Assembly: GCF_021568905.1 (NCBI RefSeq)
Contig: NZ_JAKGSB010000002.1
Coordinates: 124,001 to 188,000, forward strand
DNA length: 64,000 bases
From: Zavarzinia marina
GTDB lineage: Bacteria; Pseudomonadota; Alphaproteobacteria; Zavarziniales; Zavarziniaceae
Reading direction: 5' to 3'
Position numbers and translations under genes: made by a program. Below the pieces are notes generated by a model, which made no database searches, was not told where the DNA came from, and saw nothing but the letters and a program-made list of their open reading frames with translations. Below, piece by piece: positions 33,424 to 42,655 of this stretch; the first letter of the stretch is position 1, and each line of letters begins with the position of its first letter.

Positions 33424-36400
33424 ATGACCCGACAACCCGAGGCGGCCGCCGAAGCCGACCCGAAACCGGCCGCAACGGCGCCGGCGCGACGCAGCCCCAT
33501 CCCCCGCATCTTCATCGCCCTCTTCGCCTTCTGCGTGACGACGGCGGCGATCTTCGTCTCCCTGCTGCTGGCCGGGGGCGAGGCCCGGGGCTTCGGCGCG
33601 CGCGGCTTCCTGGCGGCCGCCCTGCTTCTGGTGCCCGCCGTCGTGCTGCCGCGGCTTTCGGGCGGTATCGCCACGCGGGGCCGGGGCCAGCCCATGATCA
33701 CCTGGTCCATGGCGGTCGCGCTGCTGGCGGCGGTGGTCGCGGCGGGTGCCATTCTGGCGCGGGCGGAATGGGCGCTGTGGCTTGCGCTGGCGCTCTGCGG
33801 CGTGGTCGCGGCGCTGCTCGGCCCGCTGGCGCTGTCCGCCCTGCACCGCCTGCTGCCGGAAGCGGGCCGCGCGGCCGGTGTCGCCGCCGCCCTGGCCGCC
33901 GTGTTCCTGGGGGCTGCCGGCGGTGTCGGCCTGACCCATGGCGTGGCCGCCCTGCCCGCGGGCGGCGCGCCCCTGATGGCGGCGCTGCTGATCGTGGTCG
34001 CGACCACCGGCTGGTGGCTGACCCGGCACCTCGCCGGCGGGCGCCTCGGCACCCTGCCGCCGGGCGACGAGGTCGATCTCGCGGCGCTCGGCACCGGCGG
34101 CGTCACCCGCACCGTCGAGCACATGCGCCGGCAGGACGTGCCCTTCACCGCGGCCTTCGCCATCGCCTGGGTCACCGCCGGGCTGTTCTTCCTGCTCGCC
34201 TTCCTGCCGGCCGCCGGCCGCGACCTGCTCGGCGGCGGCGCGCTCGTCCAATATGCCCTGCTCGGCGTGCTCGGCCTCGGCGTGGCGCTGGGGGCGCGCC
34301 TCGCGTTGCGCCTCTCGCACGGCGCGGCGAGCGCGGCCTGGGCGCCGCTGGCGGCCCTGGTCGCGATCTTCGCCGCCTTCGATCTCCAGGCGGTCGCCGC
34401 CGCCCTGGCCGCCCAGGCGCCGGCCGGTGCCGACCCCCGCCCCCTCCTCGCCCTATTGGCCGACGAAGGCGCGATCCGCTTCGCCATCGACGTGCTCTTC
34501 TTCGGCGCCGCCGCCGGCCTCTGGTCGACGCCCCTGACGGTCCTGATCGGCGACCGCACGGACGAGCGCGCGACGGCCCACCACTATGCCATCGCCGGCC
34601 TGCTGGTCGGCCTGTTCGGACTGGTGGCCCTGCTGGCCGGGCTCGGCCTGTCGAAGGCCGGGCTCGGGTTGCCGGGGCTCTTCTTCCTCTTCGCGCTGGC
34701 GAGCGTGGTCCTGCTGGTGCCGGCCATCCGGCTCTGGCCCGACCGCCTGTTCAAGGCCGCGACGGCGCGCCTGCTGCGCCTGCTGTTCCGGGTCGAGGTC
34801 AAGGGGGCGGAGAACATCGCCCGCGCCGGCGCGCGGGTGGTGGTGGTCGCCAATCACGTCTCCCACCTCGATGCGCCGCTGCTCGCCGCCTTCCTGCCCG
34901 ATGCCACGCGCTTCGCCGCCACGGAACGGGTCGCCCAATCCCTGAGCGCGCGACTGCTGTCCAAGCTGATCCATCTGACCCCGGTCGACACCTCGCGCCC
35001 GGTCGCGGTGAAGGCGCTGATCCGCGGCGTCGAGGACGGCACGCCCCTGGTCATCTTCCCCGAAGGCCGGCCCACGGTGACCGGCGGCCTGATGAAGGTC
35101 TACGAAGGCCCCGGCATGGTCGCCGATAGGGCGCATGCCATGGTCCTGCCGGTGCGCATCGAGGGGCCGCAATATTCGCTGTTCTCGCGCCTCGGCGGCA
35201 AGCTGCACCGGCGCCTGTTCCCCAAGGTGACGATCCACGTCCAGGAGCCGGAACGCTTCGAGATCCCGGCCCATGTCCACGGCCGCCTGCGCCGCCAGGT
35301 CGCCGGCAACAAGCTCTACGACATCATGGTCGAGATGATGTTCCACTCGGGCGATCTCGACACCAACCTGTGGCAGGCCCTGCTCGCCGCGCGCACCAAC
35401 CACGGCGGCGCCACCCAGGTGGTCGAGGATCAGGACCGCAAGCCCTTCAGCTACAACCGCCTGATCATGGCTTCCCTGGTGCTGGGCAAGGCGCTGTCGC
35501 GAAAGACCGCCGAGGGGGAGATCTGCGGCGTCCTCCTGCCCAATACCGCCGGTGTCGCGGTCACCTTCTTCGCCCTGCTCGCCTTCGGGCGGGTGCCCGC
35601 CATGCTGAACTTCTCCGCCGGACCGTCGACCATGGCGTCGGCCTGCCAGACGGCCAGGCTGAAGACCGTGCTGACCTCGCGCCGCTTCGTCGCCATGGCC
35701 AAGCTGTCGGAAGCGATCAAGGCGATCGAGGCCGTCGCGGACGTCGTCTATCTCGAGGACATCCGCGAGAGCCTCGGCCTCGGCGACAAGCTGTGGGGCG
35801 TGGCCGCGTCGCGCTTCACCGGCTTCTTCCACGGCGAGGCCGTGGCGCCGGCGAACAGTCCCGCCGTCGTCCTCTTCACCTCGGGCAGCGAGGGCCTGCC
35901 CAAGGGCGTGGTGCTGAGCCACCGCAACATGAACGCCAACCAGCTCCAGATCGCCTCGATCGTCGACATCACCAGCCAGGACAAGGTGTTGAATCCGCTG
36001 CCGGTGTTCCATTCCTTCGGCCTGCTCGGCGGCCTGGTGCTGCCCATCCTCCAGGGCGTGAAGACCTTCCTCTATCCCTCGCCGCTGCATTACCGGGCGA
36101 TTCCGGAACTGGTCTACGAGATCGGCGCGACCATGATGTTCGGCACCGACACCTTCCTGAACGGCTATGCCCGCGCCGCCCACCCCTACGACTTCTATTC
36201 GACCCGCTACATCTTCGCGGGCGCCGAGCGGGTGAAGGACGAGACGCGGCGGACCTATGGCGAAAAATTCGGCGTCCGCATCCTGGAAGGTTACGGCACC
36301 ACCGAATGCTCGCCGGTGGTCGCGGTGAATACGGCGATGCAGTTCAAGCCCGGGTCCGTCGGCCGCCTGCTGCCGGCGATCCGCTCGCGCCTGGAGCCTG

Positions 36401-36885
36401 TCGAGGGCATCGAGCGCGGCGGGCGCCTGGTGGTCAGCGGGCCGAACGTCATGCTCGGCTATTTCAGGGCGGAGAAGCCCGGCGTGCTGGAGCCCTGCGG
36501 GGACGGCTGGTACGACACCGGCGATATCGTCGACATCGACGATCTCGGCTTCGTCACCATCCTGGGCCGGGCCAAGCGCTTCGCCAAGGTCGCGGGCGAG
36601 ATGGTCAGCCTGGCCGCCGTGGAACACGAGGCGTCCGTGCTGTGGCCGGATTTCGCCCATGCCGTCGTGAACCTGCCGGATCCCGCCAAGGGCGAGCGCC
36701 TGGCCATGATGACCACCTGCCCCGAGGCCGACCGCAGTATCCTGTCGCGTCACCTGCACGAGCACGGGCTGACCGAGCTCATGCTGCCGAAGACGATCGT
36801 TCAGGTCGAGGAACTGCCCCTGCTCGGCTCCGGCAAGACCGACTATCAGGCGGTCAAGTCCGCCTTCCTGAAGAAGGCGGAATGA
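33424..36885 (+). CDS. LplT-Aas-type fusion: MFS transporter + acyltransferase + acyl-ACP synthetase
   Basis: A 1153-residue three-part protein. Residues about 20-440 form 10-12 transmembrane helices of the MFS type. A PlsC acyltransferase domain follows (about 450-640) with NHVSHLD at 477-483 (HX4D) and FPEGRPTVTG. The rest is an AMP-binding adenylase (about 660-1150) with FTSGSEGLPKGVV around 820 and YGTTECSPVV, ending in the catalytic-lysine region LLGSGKTDYQ. E. coli splits these jobs between LplT (lysophospholipid flippase) and Aas (2-acyl-GPE acyltransferase/acyl-ACP synthetase). It should re-import and re-acylate lysophospholipids. AGGAAG supports the ATG at 33424. Confidence 0.9.
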   Translation: MTRQPEAAAEADPKPAATAPARRSPIPRIFIALFAFCVTTAAIFVSLLLAGGEARGFGARGFLAAALLLVPAVVLPRLSGGIATRGRGQPMITWSMAVALLAAVVAAGAILARAEWALWLALALCGVVAALLGPLALSALHRLLPEAGRAAGVAAALAAVFLGAAGGVGLTHGVAALPAGGAPLMAALLIVVATTGWWLTRHLAGGRLGTLPPGDEVDLAALGTGGVTRTVEHMRRQDVPFTAAFAIAWVTAGLFFLLAFLPAAGRDLLGGGALVQYALLGVLGLGVALGARLALRLSHGAASAAWAPLAALVAIFAAFDLQAVAAALAAQAPAGADPRPLLALLADEGAIRFAIDVLFFGAAAGLWSTPLTVLIGDRTDERATAHHYAIAGLLVGLFGLVALLAGLGLSKAGLGLPGLFFLFALASVVLLVPAIRLWPDRLFKAATARLLRLLFRVEVKGAENIARAGARVVVVANHVSHLDAPLLAAFLPDATRFAATERVAQSLSARLLSKLIHLTPVDTSRPVAVKALIRGVEDGTPLVIFPEGRPTVTGGLMKVYEGPGMVADRAHAMVLPVRIEGPQYSLFSRLGGKLHRRLFPKVTIHVQEPERFEIPAHVHGRLRRQVAGNKLYDIMVEMMFHSGDLDTNLWQALLAARTNHGGATQVVEDQDRKPFSYNRLIMASLVLGKALSRKTAEGEICGVLLPNTAGVAVTFFALLAFGRVPAMLNFSAGPSTMASACQTARLKTVLTSRRFVAMAKLSEAIKAIEAVADVVYLEDIRESLGLGDKLWGVAASRFTGFFHGEAVAPANSPAVVLFTSGSEGLPKGVVLSHRNMNANQLQIASIVDITSQDKVLNPLPVFHSFGLLGGLVLPILQGVKTFLYPSPLHYRAIPELVYEIGATMMFGTDTFLNGYARAAHPYDFYSTRYIFAGAERVKDETRRTYGEKFGVRILEGYGTTECSPVVAVNTAMQFKPGSVGRLLPAIRSRLEPVEGIERGGRLVVSGPNVMLGYFRAEKPGVLEPCGDGWYDTGDIVDIDDLGFVTILGRAKRFAKVAGEMVSLAAVEHEASVLWPDFAHAVVNLPDPAKGERLAMMTTCPEADRSILSRHLHEHGLTELMLPKTIVQVEELPLLGSGKTDYQAVKSAFLKKAE

Positions 36886-36903
36886 CCACGGCGAAGGTCG
36901 GCG

Positions 36904-38004
36904 TCAAGCCGACTCGGGCAGCAGCATGGTGCGCGGTCGGCTCCGGCCGCGCGGCAGGGTGTGGCCGACCCAGAGCGCGCGGCGCAGCGAGCCCGCCGCC
37001 TGATCGAGGGCATAGCGCGCCCGGGGGATGGATCCCGTGAAGGTCAGGAAGCCGTGCAGCATGTCCGGATGGTCCTGCAGCTCGACCCGGACGCCGGCCT
37101 CGCGCAATTCCCCGGCATAGGCGACGCCTTCGTCGTAGAGCGGGTCGAAGCCGGCGACGACCACGGTCGCCGACGGCAGATCGTCGAAGCGGTCGGCGTG
37201 GATCGGCATCACCCGCGCCATCTCCTCGTCCGTCAGCCCGCCGGCGGCGAGGGCGCGGAACCAGTCGGTGAGCTGTTTCTCGAGGATGAAGCCGCGGCCG
37301 TAGAGTTCGGCCGAACGGGTGTTCATGCGCCCGTCGGTGGCGGGATAGATCAGCAACTGGTGGCACGGCGCCTGAATGCCGGCATCGCGCGCCATCAGGC
37401 ACACCATGGCCGACAGCAGCCCGCCCGCCGAATCGCCGGCGACCGCCATGCGCGCCGGATCGACGCGCAGATCGGCGGCACTGTCGAGCAGCCAGCGCCA
37501 GACCGCGCCGGCGTCGATCACCGCCGCCGGCATCGGATGCTCCGGCGCCAGGCGATAGTCGACCGACAGCACGGCGCAGCGCGCCCGGGCGGCGATGTGG
37601 CGGCAGGTGCTGTCATACCCGTCGATATCGCCGAGGACGAAGCCGCCACCATGGAAATAGACCGTCAGCGGCATGGGCCCGGTCAGGCCGGGCGGCACGA
37701 AGAGGCGCGCGCGGATCGGCCCCAGTTCGCCCGGGATCGACAGTTCCTCGACCAGCGCCATGGGCCGCGAGGCGACGGCGAAGCTCTTCATCGCGAAGCG
37801 ATAGAGCGAACGCGCCTGACGGAGCTGGAAGCGATGCATCGGAAACAGCCGGCCCTGGAGGGCGGCGAAGGTCTGAAGCTGCGGGTTCAGGCGCTTGCCG
37901 TCGATGATGGCGGGTGACAAGGCGGCGACGGAGGCGAGCACCGGCGCGGAAACCCCGGCGATACCGTTGCGGACCATACGCTGGATGTTGAAGACGAGAC
38001 TCAT
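36904..38004 (-). CDS. HSL-family alpha/beta hydrolase (acetyl esterase-like)
   Basis: A 366-residue esterase with YFHGGGFVLGD, the nucleophile AGDSAGGLLS, the acid region DPLYDEG and histidine in MLHGFLT. The first 90 residues form an N-terminal helical cap. It is convergent with the LplT-Aas fusion (18-base gap). GAGGAG lies about 12 bases upstream of the ATG at 38004; a GTG four codons earlier is the alternative. Substrate unknown. Confidence 0.88.
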   Translation of the reverse strand: MSLVFNIQRMVRNGIAGVSAPVLASVAALSPAIIDGKRLNPQLQTFAALQGRLFPMHRFQLRQARSLYRFAMKSFAVASRPMALVEELSIPGELGPIRARLFVPPGLTGPMPLTVYFHGGGFVLGDIDGYDSTCRHIAARARCAVLSVDYRLAPEHPMPAAVIDAGAVWRWLLDSAADLRVDPARMAVAGDSAGGLLSAMVCLMARDAGIQAPCHQLLIYPATDGRMNTRSAELYGRGFILEKQLTDWFRALAAGGLTDEEMARVMPIHADRFDDLPSATVVVAGFDPLYDEGVAYAGELREAGVRVELQDHPDMLHGFLTFTGSIPRARYALDQAAGSLRRALWVGHTLPRGRSRPRTMLLPESA

Positions 38005-38257
38005 ATCCTGCCGCACTCCTCGACCTGCCAGCGCCGATCATGCCGTCGGCGGCGGGGTGTGATGGCGCCGCGTCGTTCCCGAACCATGGGGACCGACGCC
38101 ATGACACCAGCGTCACCTTGTCACACCTTCGAAAAGATTAACGCCGCTGGTCAAGCGTCGATTTTCCCGAATGTGAGGATTTTTCAGGTGCACCACGGTA
38201 AGTGGCTGACGACGCGAGGGAAGGCAGGATGCAGGCTCGTCCACCCGGCGGCAGGCT

Positions 38258-38278
38258 CCGGCCCGCGCCGGGACGACG
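38258..38278. repeat. half copy of the dispersed palindromic repeat
   Basis: The block ccggcccgcgccgggacgac resembles the right end of copies A (6708) and B (51282). The left end is not recognisable, so this is a decayed or partial member. Confidence 0.45.
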
Positions 38279-38296
38279 GACGAGGTAACGGGGAAT

Positions 38297-38321
38297 CGGG
38301 CCGCGCCGGCGGCGCGGCCCG
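38297..38321 (-). terminator. hairpin terminator of asd
   Basis: A perfect 11-bp stem (CGGGCCGCGCC / GGCGCGGCCCG, 3-base loop) lies 8 bases past the asd stop. The minus strand continues ATTCCCCGTT, a weak T content. Confidence 0.55.
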
Positions 38322-38328
38322 AAAAGCC

Positions 38329-39357
38329 TCAGGCCGCCTTCTTCAGGTGGCGGGCAACCAGGATCTCGGCGATCTGGACGGCGTTGAGGGCGGCGCCCTT
38401 GCGCAGGTTGTCGGAGACGCACCAGAGGGCGAGGCCCTTGCCGTCCGGCACCGTCGGATCGCGGCGGATGCGCGAGACGAAGGTGGCGTAATCGCCCACG
38501 CATTCGAGCGGGGTGATGTAGCCGCCGTCCTCGCGCCGGTCGACGACCATCAGGCCCGGCGCCTCGCGCAGGATCTCGCGCGCCTGATCGACGGTGATCG
38601 GGTTCTCGAACTCGATGTTCACCGACTCCGAATGGCCGACGAAGACGGGCACGCGCACGCAGGTCGCGGTCAGGGCGATGTCCGGATCGATGATCTTCCG
38701 GGTCTCCGCCGTCATCTTCCACTCTTCCTTGGTGAAGCCGTCGTCCATGAAGACGTCGATGTGGGGGATGACGTTGAAGGCGATCTGCTTCGAGAACTTC
38801 TTCGGCTCGACCGTGTCGTTCACATAGAGCGCGCGGGTCTGGTTGAAGAGTTCGTCCATGCCCTTGTTGCCGGCGCCCGAGACCGACTGATAGGTCGAGA
38901 CGACGACGCGCTTGATCCTGGCGAAATCATGCAGCGGCTTCAGCGCCACGACGAGCTGCGCGGTCGAGCAGTTCGGATTGGCGATGATGTTGCGCTTGGC
39001 ATAGGCGCCGAGAGCATGGGCATTCACCTCCGGCACGATCAGGGGCACGTCCGGCTCCATGCGGAAATGCGACGAATTGTCGATCACCACGCAGCCGGCC
39101 GCCGCCACCTTGGGCGCCCATTTCGCCGAGACGGAACCGCCGGCGGAAAACAGCGCGATGTCGGTGCCGCGGAAATCGTAGTCCTCGAGGGATTTGACGG
39201 TCAGGGTCGTCTCGCCGAAGGAAACCTCGGTGCCGATGGATTTGGGCGACGCCAGCGCCACCACGTCGTCAGCGGGAAACTGACGTTCGGCAAGGATGTT
39301 CAGCATTTCACGGCCGACCTGCCCGGTCGCGCCGACGACGGCGACTTTCCAACCCAT
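38329..39357 (-). CDS. asd: aspartate-semialdehyde dehydrogenase
   Basis: A 342-residue enzyme that makes aspartate semialdehyde from aspartyl phosphate with NADPH, feeding lysine/diaminopimelate, threonine and methionine synthesis. It has VGATGQVG at residues 8-15, the catalytic Cys130 in NPNCSTAQ, the phosphate region SYQSVSGAG-like TYQSVSGAGNKGMDEL, and GHSESVNIEFENP near the C terminus. AAGGA precedes the ATG at 39357. It is monocistronic here, with a hairpin after its stop. Confidence 0.97.
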   Translation of the reverse strand: MGWKVAVVGATGQVGREMLNILAERQFPADDVVALASPKSIGTEVSFGETTLTVKSLEDYDFRGTDIALFSAGGSVSAKWAPKVAAAGCVVIDNSSHFRMEPDVPLIVPEVNAHALGAYAKRNIIANPNCSTAQLVVALKPLHDFARIKRVVVSTYQSVSGAGNKGMDELFNQTRALYVNDTVEPKKFSKQIAFNVIPHIDVFMDDGFTKEEWKMTAETRKIIDPDIALTATCVRVPVFVGHSESVNIEFENPITVDQAREILREAPGLMVVDRREDGGYITPLECVGDYATFVSRIRRDPTVPDGKGLALWCVSDNLRKGAALNAVQIAEILVARHLKKAA

Positions 39358-39504
39358 CGTCTTCGTCCTTAGGTCATGAGAGGTAGCTGCACCCGCTGCC
39401 CGTCCGGGCTGCTGTGCAGCGGGGCACAATACGCCAAACGGCGCCGCCCGCAAGCGGCGAAACACACAGGCCAGCCCTGACCAGGGTAGGGCGCGGGACC
39501 GCCC

Positions 39505-40017
39505 TCAGGCGCTAGCGCGGCGGATCTCGTCGACGATCATGACGCCGCCCGGACGCATCACCGCGACCCGGTCGCCACCCTGGGCGACGGCATAGGCGAG
39601 TGCCATGCCGGCCCTGGCGTAGAGATCGAGAGCACTGTCGGCACGCCCCTCGAATCCCGCGACGCCGAAGGAGAGGCGCGGCCGGGTCGAGCCCTCGGGC
39701 GGCCGGATCCGCTCCGCCGTCCAGTGCCAGACGCGGCGCGCGATCATGGCGCCGGCCTCGGGCGAGCTTTCGGGGGCCAGGATGCAGAAGCGATGATTGC
39801 CGAGCGCCGCCACCGTATCCGAGGGGCGCAGAATGTCGCCGAGAGTGTCGGCCGAAATGCCCGCGGCGACGTCGGGCACCGCGCCCGAACCGCCGTGCAG
39901 ATCGAAGCGGATCAGCGTGAGCAGCCGCGAATAGCGGCTGCACCGGTCGACCTCGGCGATGAGCCGGCGGCCCAGGGCTTCATGGTCGAACGCGAAATTG
40001 GGGTTTTCCCCCGCCAT
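39505..40017 (-). CDS. degenerate GGDEF-domain protein
   Basis: A 170-residue protein that is a single GGDEF fold. SDTVAALGNHRFCILAP aligns with SDxVARxGGDEFxxLLP, and FGVAGFEG, LYARAGMALAYAVAQGGDRV aligns with the terminal GVA...ADxALYxAKxxGRNRV. The active GGDEF loop reads GNHRF, so diguanylate cyclase activity is very unlikely. It has no sensor domain or membrane helix. It may bind nucleotide or interact with other c-di-GMP proteins. It stands 147 bases upstream of asd on the same strand. Confidence 0.7.
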   Translation of the reverse strand: MAGENPNFAFDHEALGRRLIAEVDRCSRYSRLLTLIRFDLHGGSGAVPDVAAGISADTLGDILRPSDTVAALGNHRFCILAPESSPEAGAMIARRVWHWTAERIRPPEGSTRPRLSFGVAGFEGRADSALDLYARAGMALAYAVAQGGDRVAVMRPGGVMIVDEIRRASA

Positions 40018-40148
40018 GGTCTAGTCCACACACGCAATGAGAGAAGAATTTATCCCATATTGGGCAGATATTGCACCGCGTCAACATCGTCCTGCGCATA
40101 GCTCCCAGATTGCCCGCAAAGGTCGTGCGCGTCCACGCAGGCGGAATC

Positions 40149-41939
40149 TCAATGCTTGCCGTCGAGGCGGCGGAGCGCCCAGCGCAGGACCACCCGGCCC
40201 GCATCGAGGGAACCGGAGACGACGATCTGTTCGGCCCGGCGCGCCGGGCCGAAATCGGTCACGGAGATGGATTCCTCGATCCCCACCTGCCCGCCGAGGG
40301 CGCGGAAGCGCCAGCCGTCGCCACCATGGGTGCGCAGCAGCACGGAACTGCCGTCACCGGTCAGATTGGCGCGGACGTCGGGCGCCAGATGGAAGCGGAG
40401 CGTGAAGGGCAGGCTGCGGCCCGGCGCGCGGCCGCGCGGTTCCACCCGGTCCTCGCCGCGCAGTTCGATGCCCTCGGCGTCGAGCCACAGGCTGCGGCGG
40501 TGGATGAGGCCGAGGCGGGTGCCATAGCCGGAATGGCTGGCCTCGATCCAGACCTGGCCGTCCGCCTCCTTGCGGTTGGCGGTGGTCGCCATGGCGGGCA
40601 GCACCGGCCGGAAGCCGAGGTCCCGGTCCTCGGCCGAGATCCAGGCGTTCTGGTCGTCGAGCGTCATGGTCGAATGGGCCGCCGTCGCCCGTGCCACGCG
40701 GCGCCAATCGTCGCCGAGGCCGAGCGCCGCCCCGCAGGAGACGATCAGCCGGTCGCGCCCCGACGACATCTCGAAAGCCAGCGGCGCGACATGGGCATGC
40801 GCGCAATAGCCCGGCGGCGGCGGCGCGCCGACGTCGAGCACCAGCATCAGACGCCGCGTCTCCAGCCGCTCGTAGCCGGCGTGGGGCATGCGCGCCGGCG
40901 CCTTGCCCTTGGGCGCCGCCAGCGCCAGCACCCGGTCGATGTGGAAGGCCGCCCCCGGCTGGCCGCCGTGAAAGGCGGCGAGCCGCCCGTCGCCCAGGCG
41001 GAAGAAGCGCACCGCCGGGGCCAGACGATCGATCGCCTGGGTCAGCAGATCGCCCGGCACCTGCCCCGCCGCCGCCAGTACGCCCCGCATGCGCACCAGC
41101 ACTTCGAGAAGCGCCAGATGGTCGGCGGGGTCGCGGCTGGGATAGCCGCCGTCGGGCAGGATCAGGCCGGCCAGCGCGCCATCGAGCCGGCGCAGCGCGC
41201 GCGCCAGCGGCCGGCCCCATTGGCCGAGGGCGAGACAGCCGTGAGCCAGCCCGACCGCCGCCTGCACCCGGGGCAGGCCCGGCGGCAGGCTGTTGAACGC
41301 CCTGGCGATATAGCGCTTCTGACGCATCAGGGCTTCGAGCAGGCCCTCGCGCAGGGCGGGATCGGCGTCGTCGAGCAGCAGGCCCAGATGGCCGGTCCAG
41401 GCCATGAGCCGCCGCCCGGCGAGATCGGGCCGCCACCAGCGCGCATCGAAACGGCCATAGCGGCGCAGCCAGCCGTCCAGCAGGGCGCGGGCCTGGCGCT
41501 GCGCCGCGTCCCCGCCCGCCGTCTCGAAATGGCGCAGCCAGTGGAAATCGTGCAGGGCCTCGCGCCATTCGGGGCTGGCGCCGATCAGGGTCCAGGGCGT
41601 CTGGTTGATCGACAGCAGGGTCTCGCCCGCGAAGTGATAGCGGCCCTGGAACAGGGCATTCGCCTCGTCGATGGAGCCCGGAAAGGGATCGGCCTGGACG
41701 TTCAGGGCATAGACCGACGGCGCCCGCCCGAGCGTCGCGACCGAGAGCCGCGACGCCGCCGCGGTCGCCCGCAGTTCGCGGCCGATGGCGGCGAGGCGCG
41801 CGCGCGCCAGGCTGCGCTTGGTCCAGGCCGGCGGCAGGCCCGGCAGGGTGGCGAGGGTGGTCGGCCCCGAGGCGTCGAGCCGGGGGTCGGGCGCCGCCAC
41901 GTCCCCCCTCGCCGTCCCGGTCCCGCCCGTCCCGGTCAT
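40149..41939 (-). CDS. heparinase II/III-family protein
   Basis: A 596-residue protein with the alpha/alpha-toroid plus beta-sandwich layout of heparinase II/III-like lyases. It shows HDFHWLRHFE, WWRPDLAGRRLMAW, LPDGGYPSRDPA and, in the sandwich, AHAHVAPLAFEMSSGRDRLIVSCG. No signal peptide is visible. In alphaproteobacteria this gene commonly lies with rsmB and rpe, as here. The substrate (an acidic polysaccharide) is inferred. The first 40 residues are low-complexity and the true start may lie downstream of 41939. Confidence 0.8.
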   Translation of the reverse strand: MTGTGGTGTARGDVAAPDPRLDASGPTTLATLPGLPPAWTKRSLARARLAAIGRELRATAAASRLSVATLGRAPSVYALNVQADPFPGSIDEANALFQGRYHFAGETLLSINQTPWTLIGASPEWREALHDFHWLRHFETAGGDAAQRQARALLDGWLRRYGRFDARWWRPDLAGRRLMAWTGHLGLLLDDADPALREGLLEALMRQKRYIARAFNSLPPGLPRVQAAVGLAHGCLALGQWGRPLARALRRLDGALAGLILPDGGYPSRDPADHLALLEVLVRMRGVLAAAGQVPGDLLTQAIDRLAPAVRFFRLGDGRLAAFHGGQPGAAFHIDRVLALAAPKGKAPARMPHAGYERLETRRLMLVLDVGAPPPPGYCAHAHVAPLAFEMSSGRDRLIVSCGAALGLGDDWRRVARATAAHSTMTLDDQNAWISAEDRDLGFRPVLPAMATTANRKEADGQVWIEASHSGYGTRLGLIHRRSLWLDAEGIELRGEDRVEPRGRAPGRSLPFTLRFHLAPDVRANLTGDGSSVLLRTHGGDGWRFRALGGQVGIEESISVTDFGPARRAEQIVVSGSLDAGRVVLRWALRRLDGKH

Positions 41940-41949
41940 TCCGGCCGCC

Positions 41950-42615
41950 TCAGGCGCCGCCGCGCAGATGCTGGATGTTGGCGGCGTAGGCGGCGGGCCC
42001 GCCGGTGAAACTGGCGGTGCCCGCGACGAGCACGTCGGCCCCGGCGGCGATGGCCCGGGGTGCGGTTTCGAGGTTGATGCCGCCGTCTACTTCGAGATCG
42101 ATGGCGCGGCCGGTGCCGTCGATCAGGCGGCGCAGGTCGCGGATCTTGTCGAGCTGGCTCTCGATGAAGCTCTGCCCGCCGAAGCCGGGATTCACCGACA
42201 TGACCAGGATCAGGTCGACCATGTCGATCACGGTCTCGACCGCGGCGATCGGCGTCGCCGGATTGAGCACGACGCCCGCCTTGACGCCATGGCCCTTGAT
42301 GGTCTGGAGCGTGCGGTGCAGATGCGGCCCGGCTTCCGGATGCAGGGAGATGATGTCGGCGCCCGCCTTGGCGAACCCCTCGATGAAGGGATCGACCGGC
42401 GAGATCATCAGATGCACGTCGAACGGCTTCTTCGTATGGGGCCGCAGGGCCGCCACCACCGACGGCCCGATGGTGATGTTGGGCACGAAATGGCCGTCCA
42501 TCACGTCGACGTGGATGTAATCGGCGCCGGCCTCGTCCATGGCGCGGACTTCCTCGCCGAGGCGGGCGAAATCGGCCGAGAGAATCGAGGGCGCTATGCG
42601 GATCGCTTGCTGCAT
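41950..42615 (-). CDS. rpe: ribulose-phosphate 3-epimerase
   Basis: A 221-residue TIM barrel that interconverts ribulose 5-phosphate and xylulose 5-phosphate. It shows [17 protein letters not shown], the metal motif [22 protein letters not shown] and DGGIN. All catalytic aspartates and histidines are in place. It belongs to a minus-strand run htpX, rsmB, rpe, heparinase-like, with 40 bases between the rsmB stop and its start. Confidence 0.96.
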   Translation of the reverse strand: MQQAIRIAPSILSADFARLGEEVRAMDEAGADYIHVDVMDGHFVPNITIGPSVVAALRPHTKKPFDVHLMISPVDPFIEGFAKAGADIISLHPEAGPHLHRTLQTIKGHGVKAGVVLNPATPIAAVETVIDMVDLILVMSVNPGFGGQSFIESQLDKIRDLRRLIDGTGRAIDLEVDGGINLETAPRAIAAGADVLVAGTASFTGGPAAYAANIQHLRGGA

Positions 42616-42655
42616 GGCTTGCTCCTAACAGCAATGAAGCAGGTTGCCAACCGCT

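Larger units (their letters stand above)
38005..38328. other. intergenic region between esterase and asd
   Basis: This 324-base gap holds the 3' hairpin of asd (38297-38321) and a half copy of the dispersed palindrome (38258-38278). I see no gene in it. Confidence 0.55.

Noticed and set aside
39505-40017. Active diguanylate cyclase
   Set aside because: The signature loop is GNHRF, which cannot coordinate substrate as GGDEF does.
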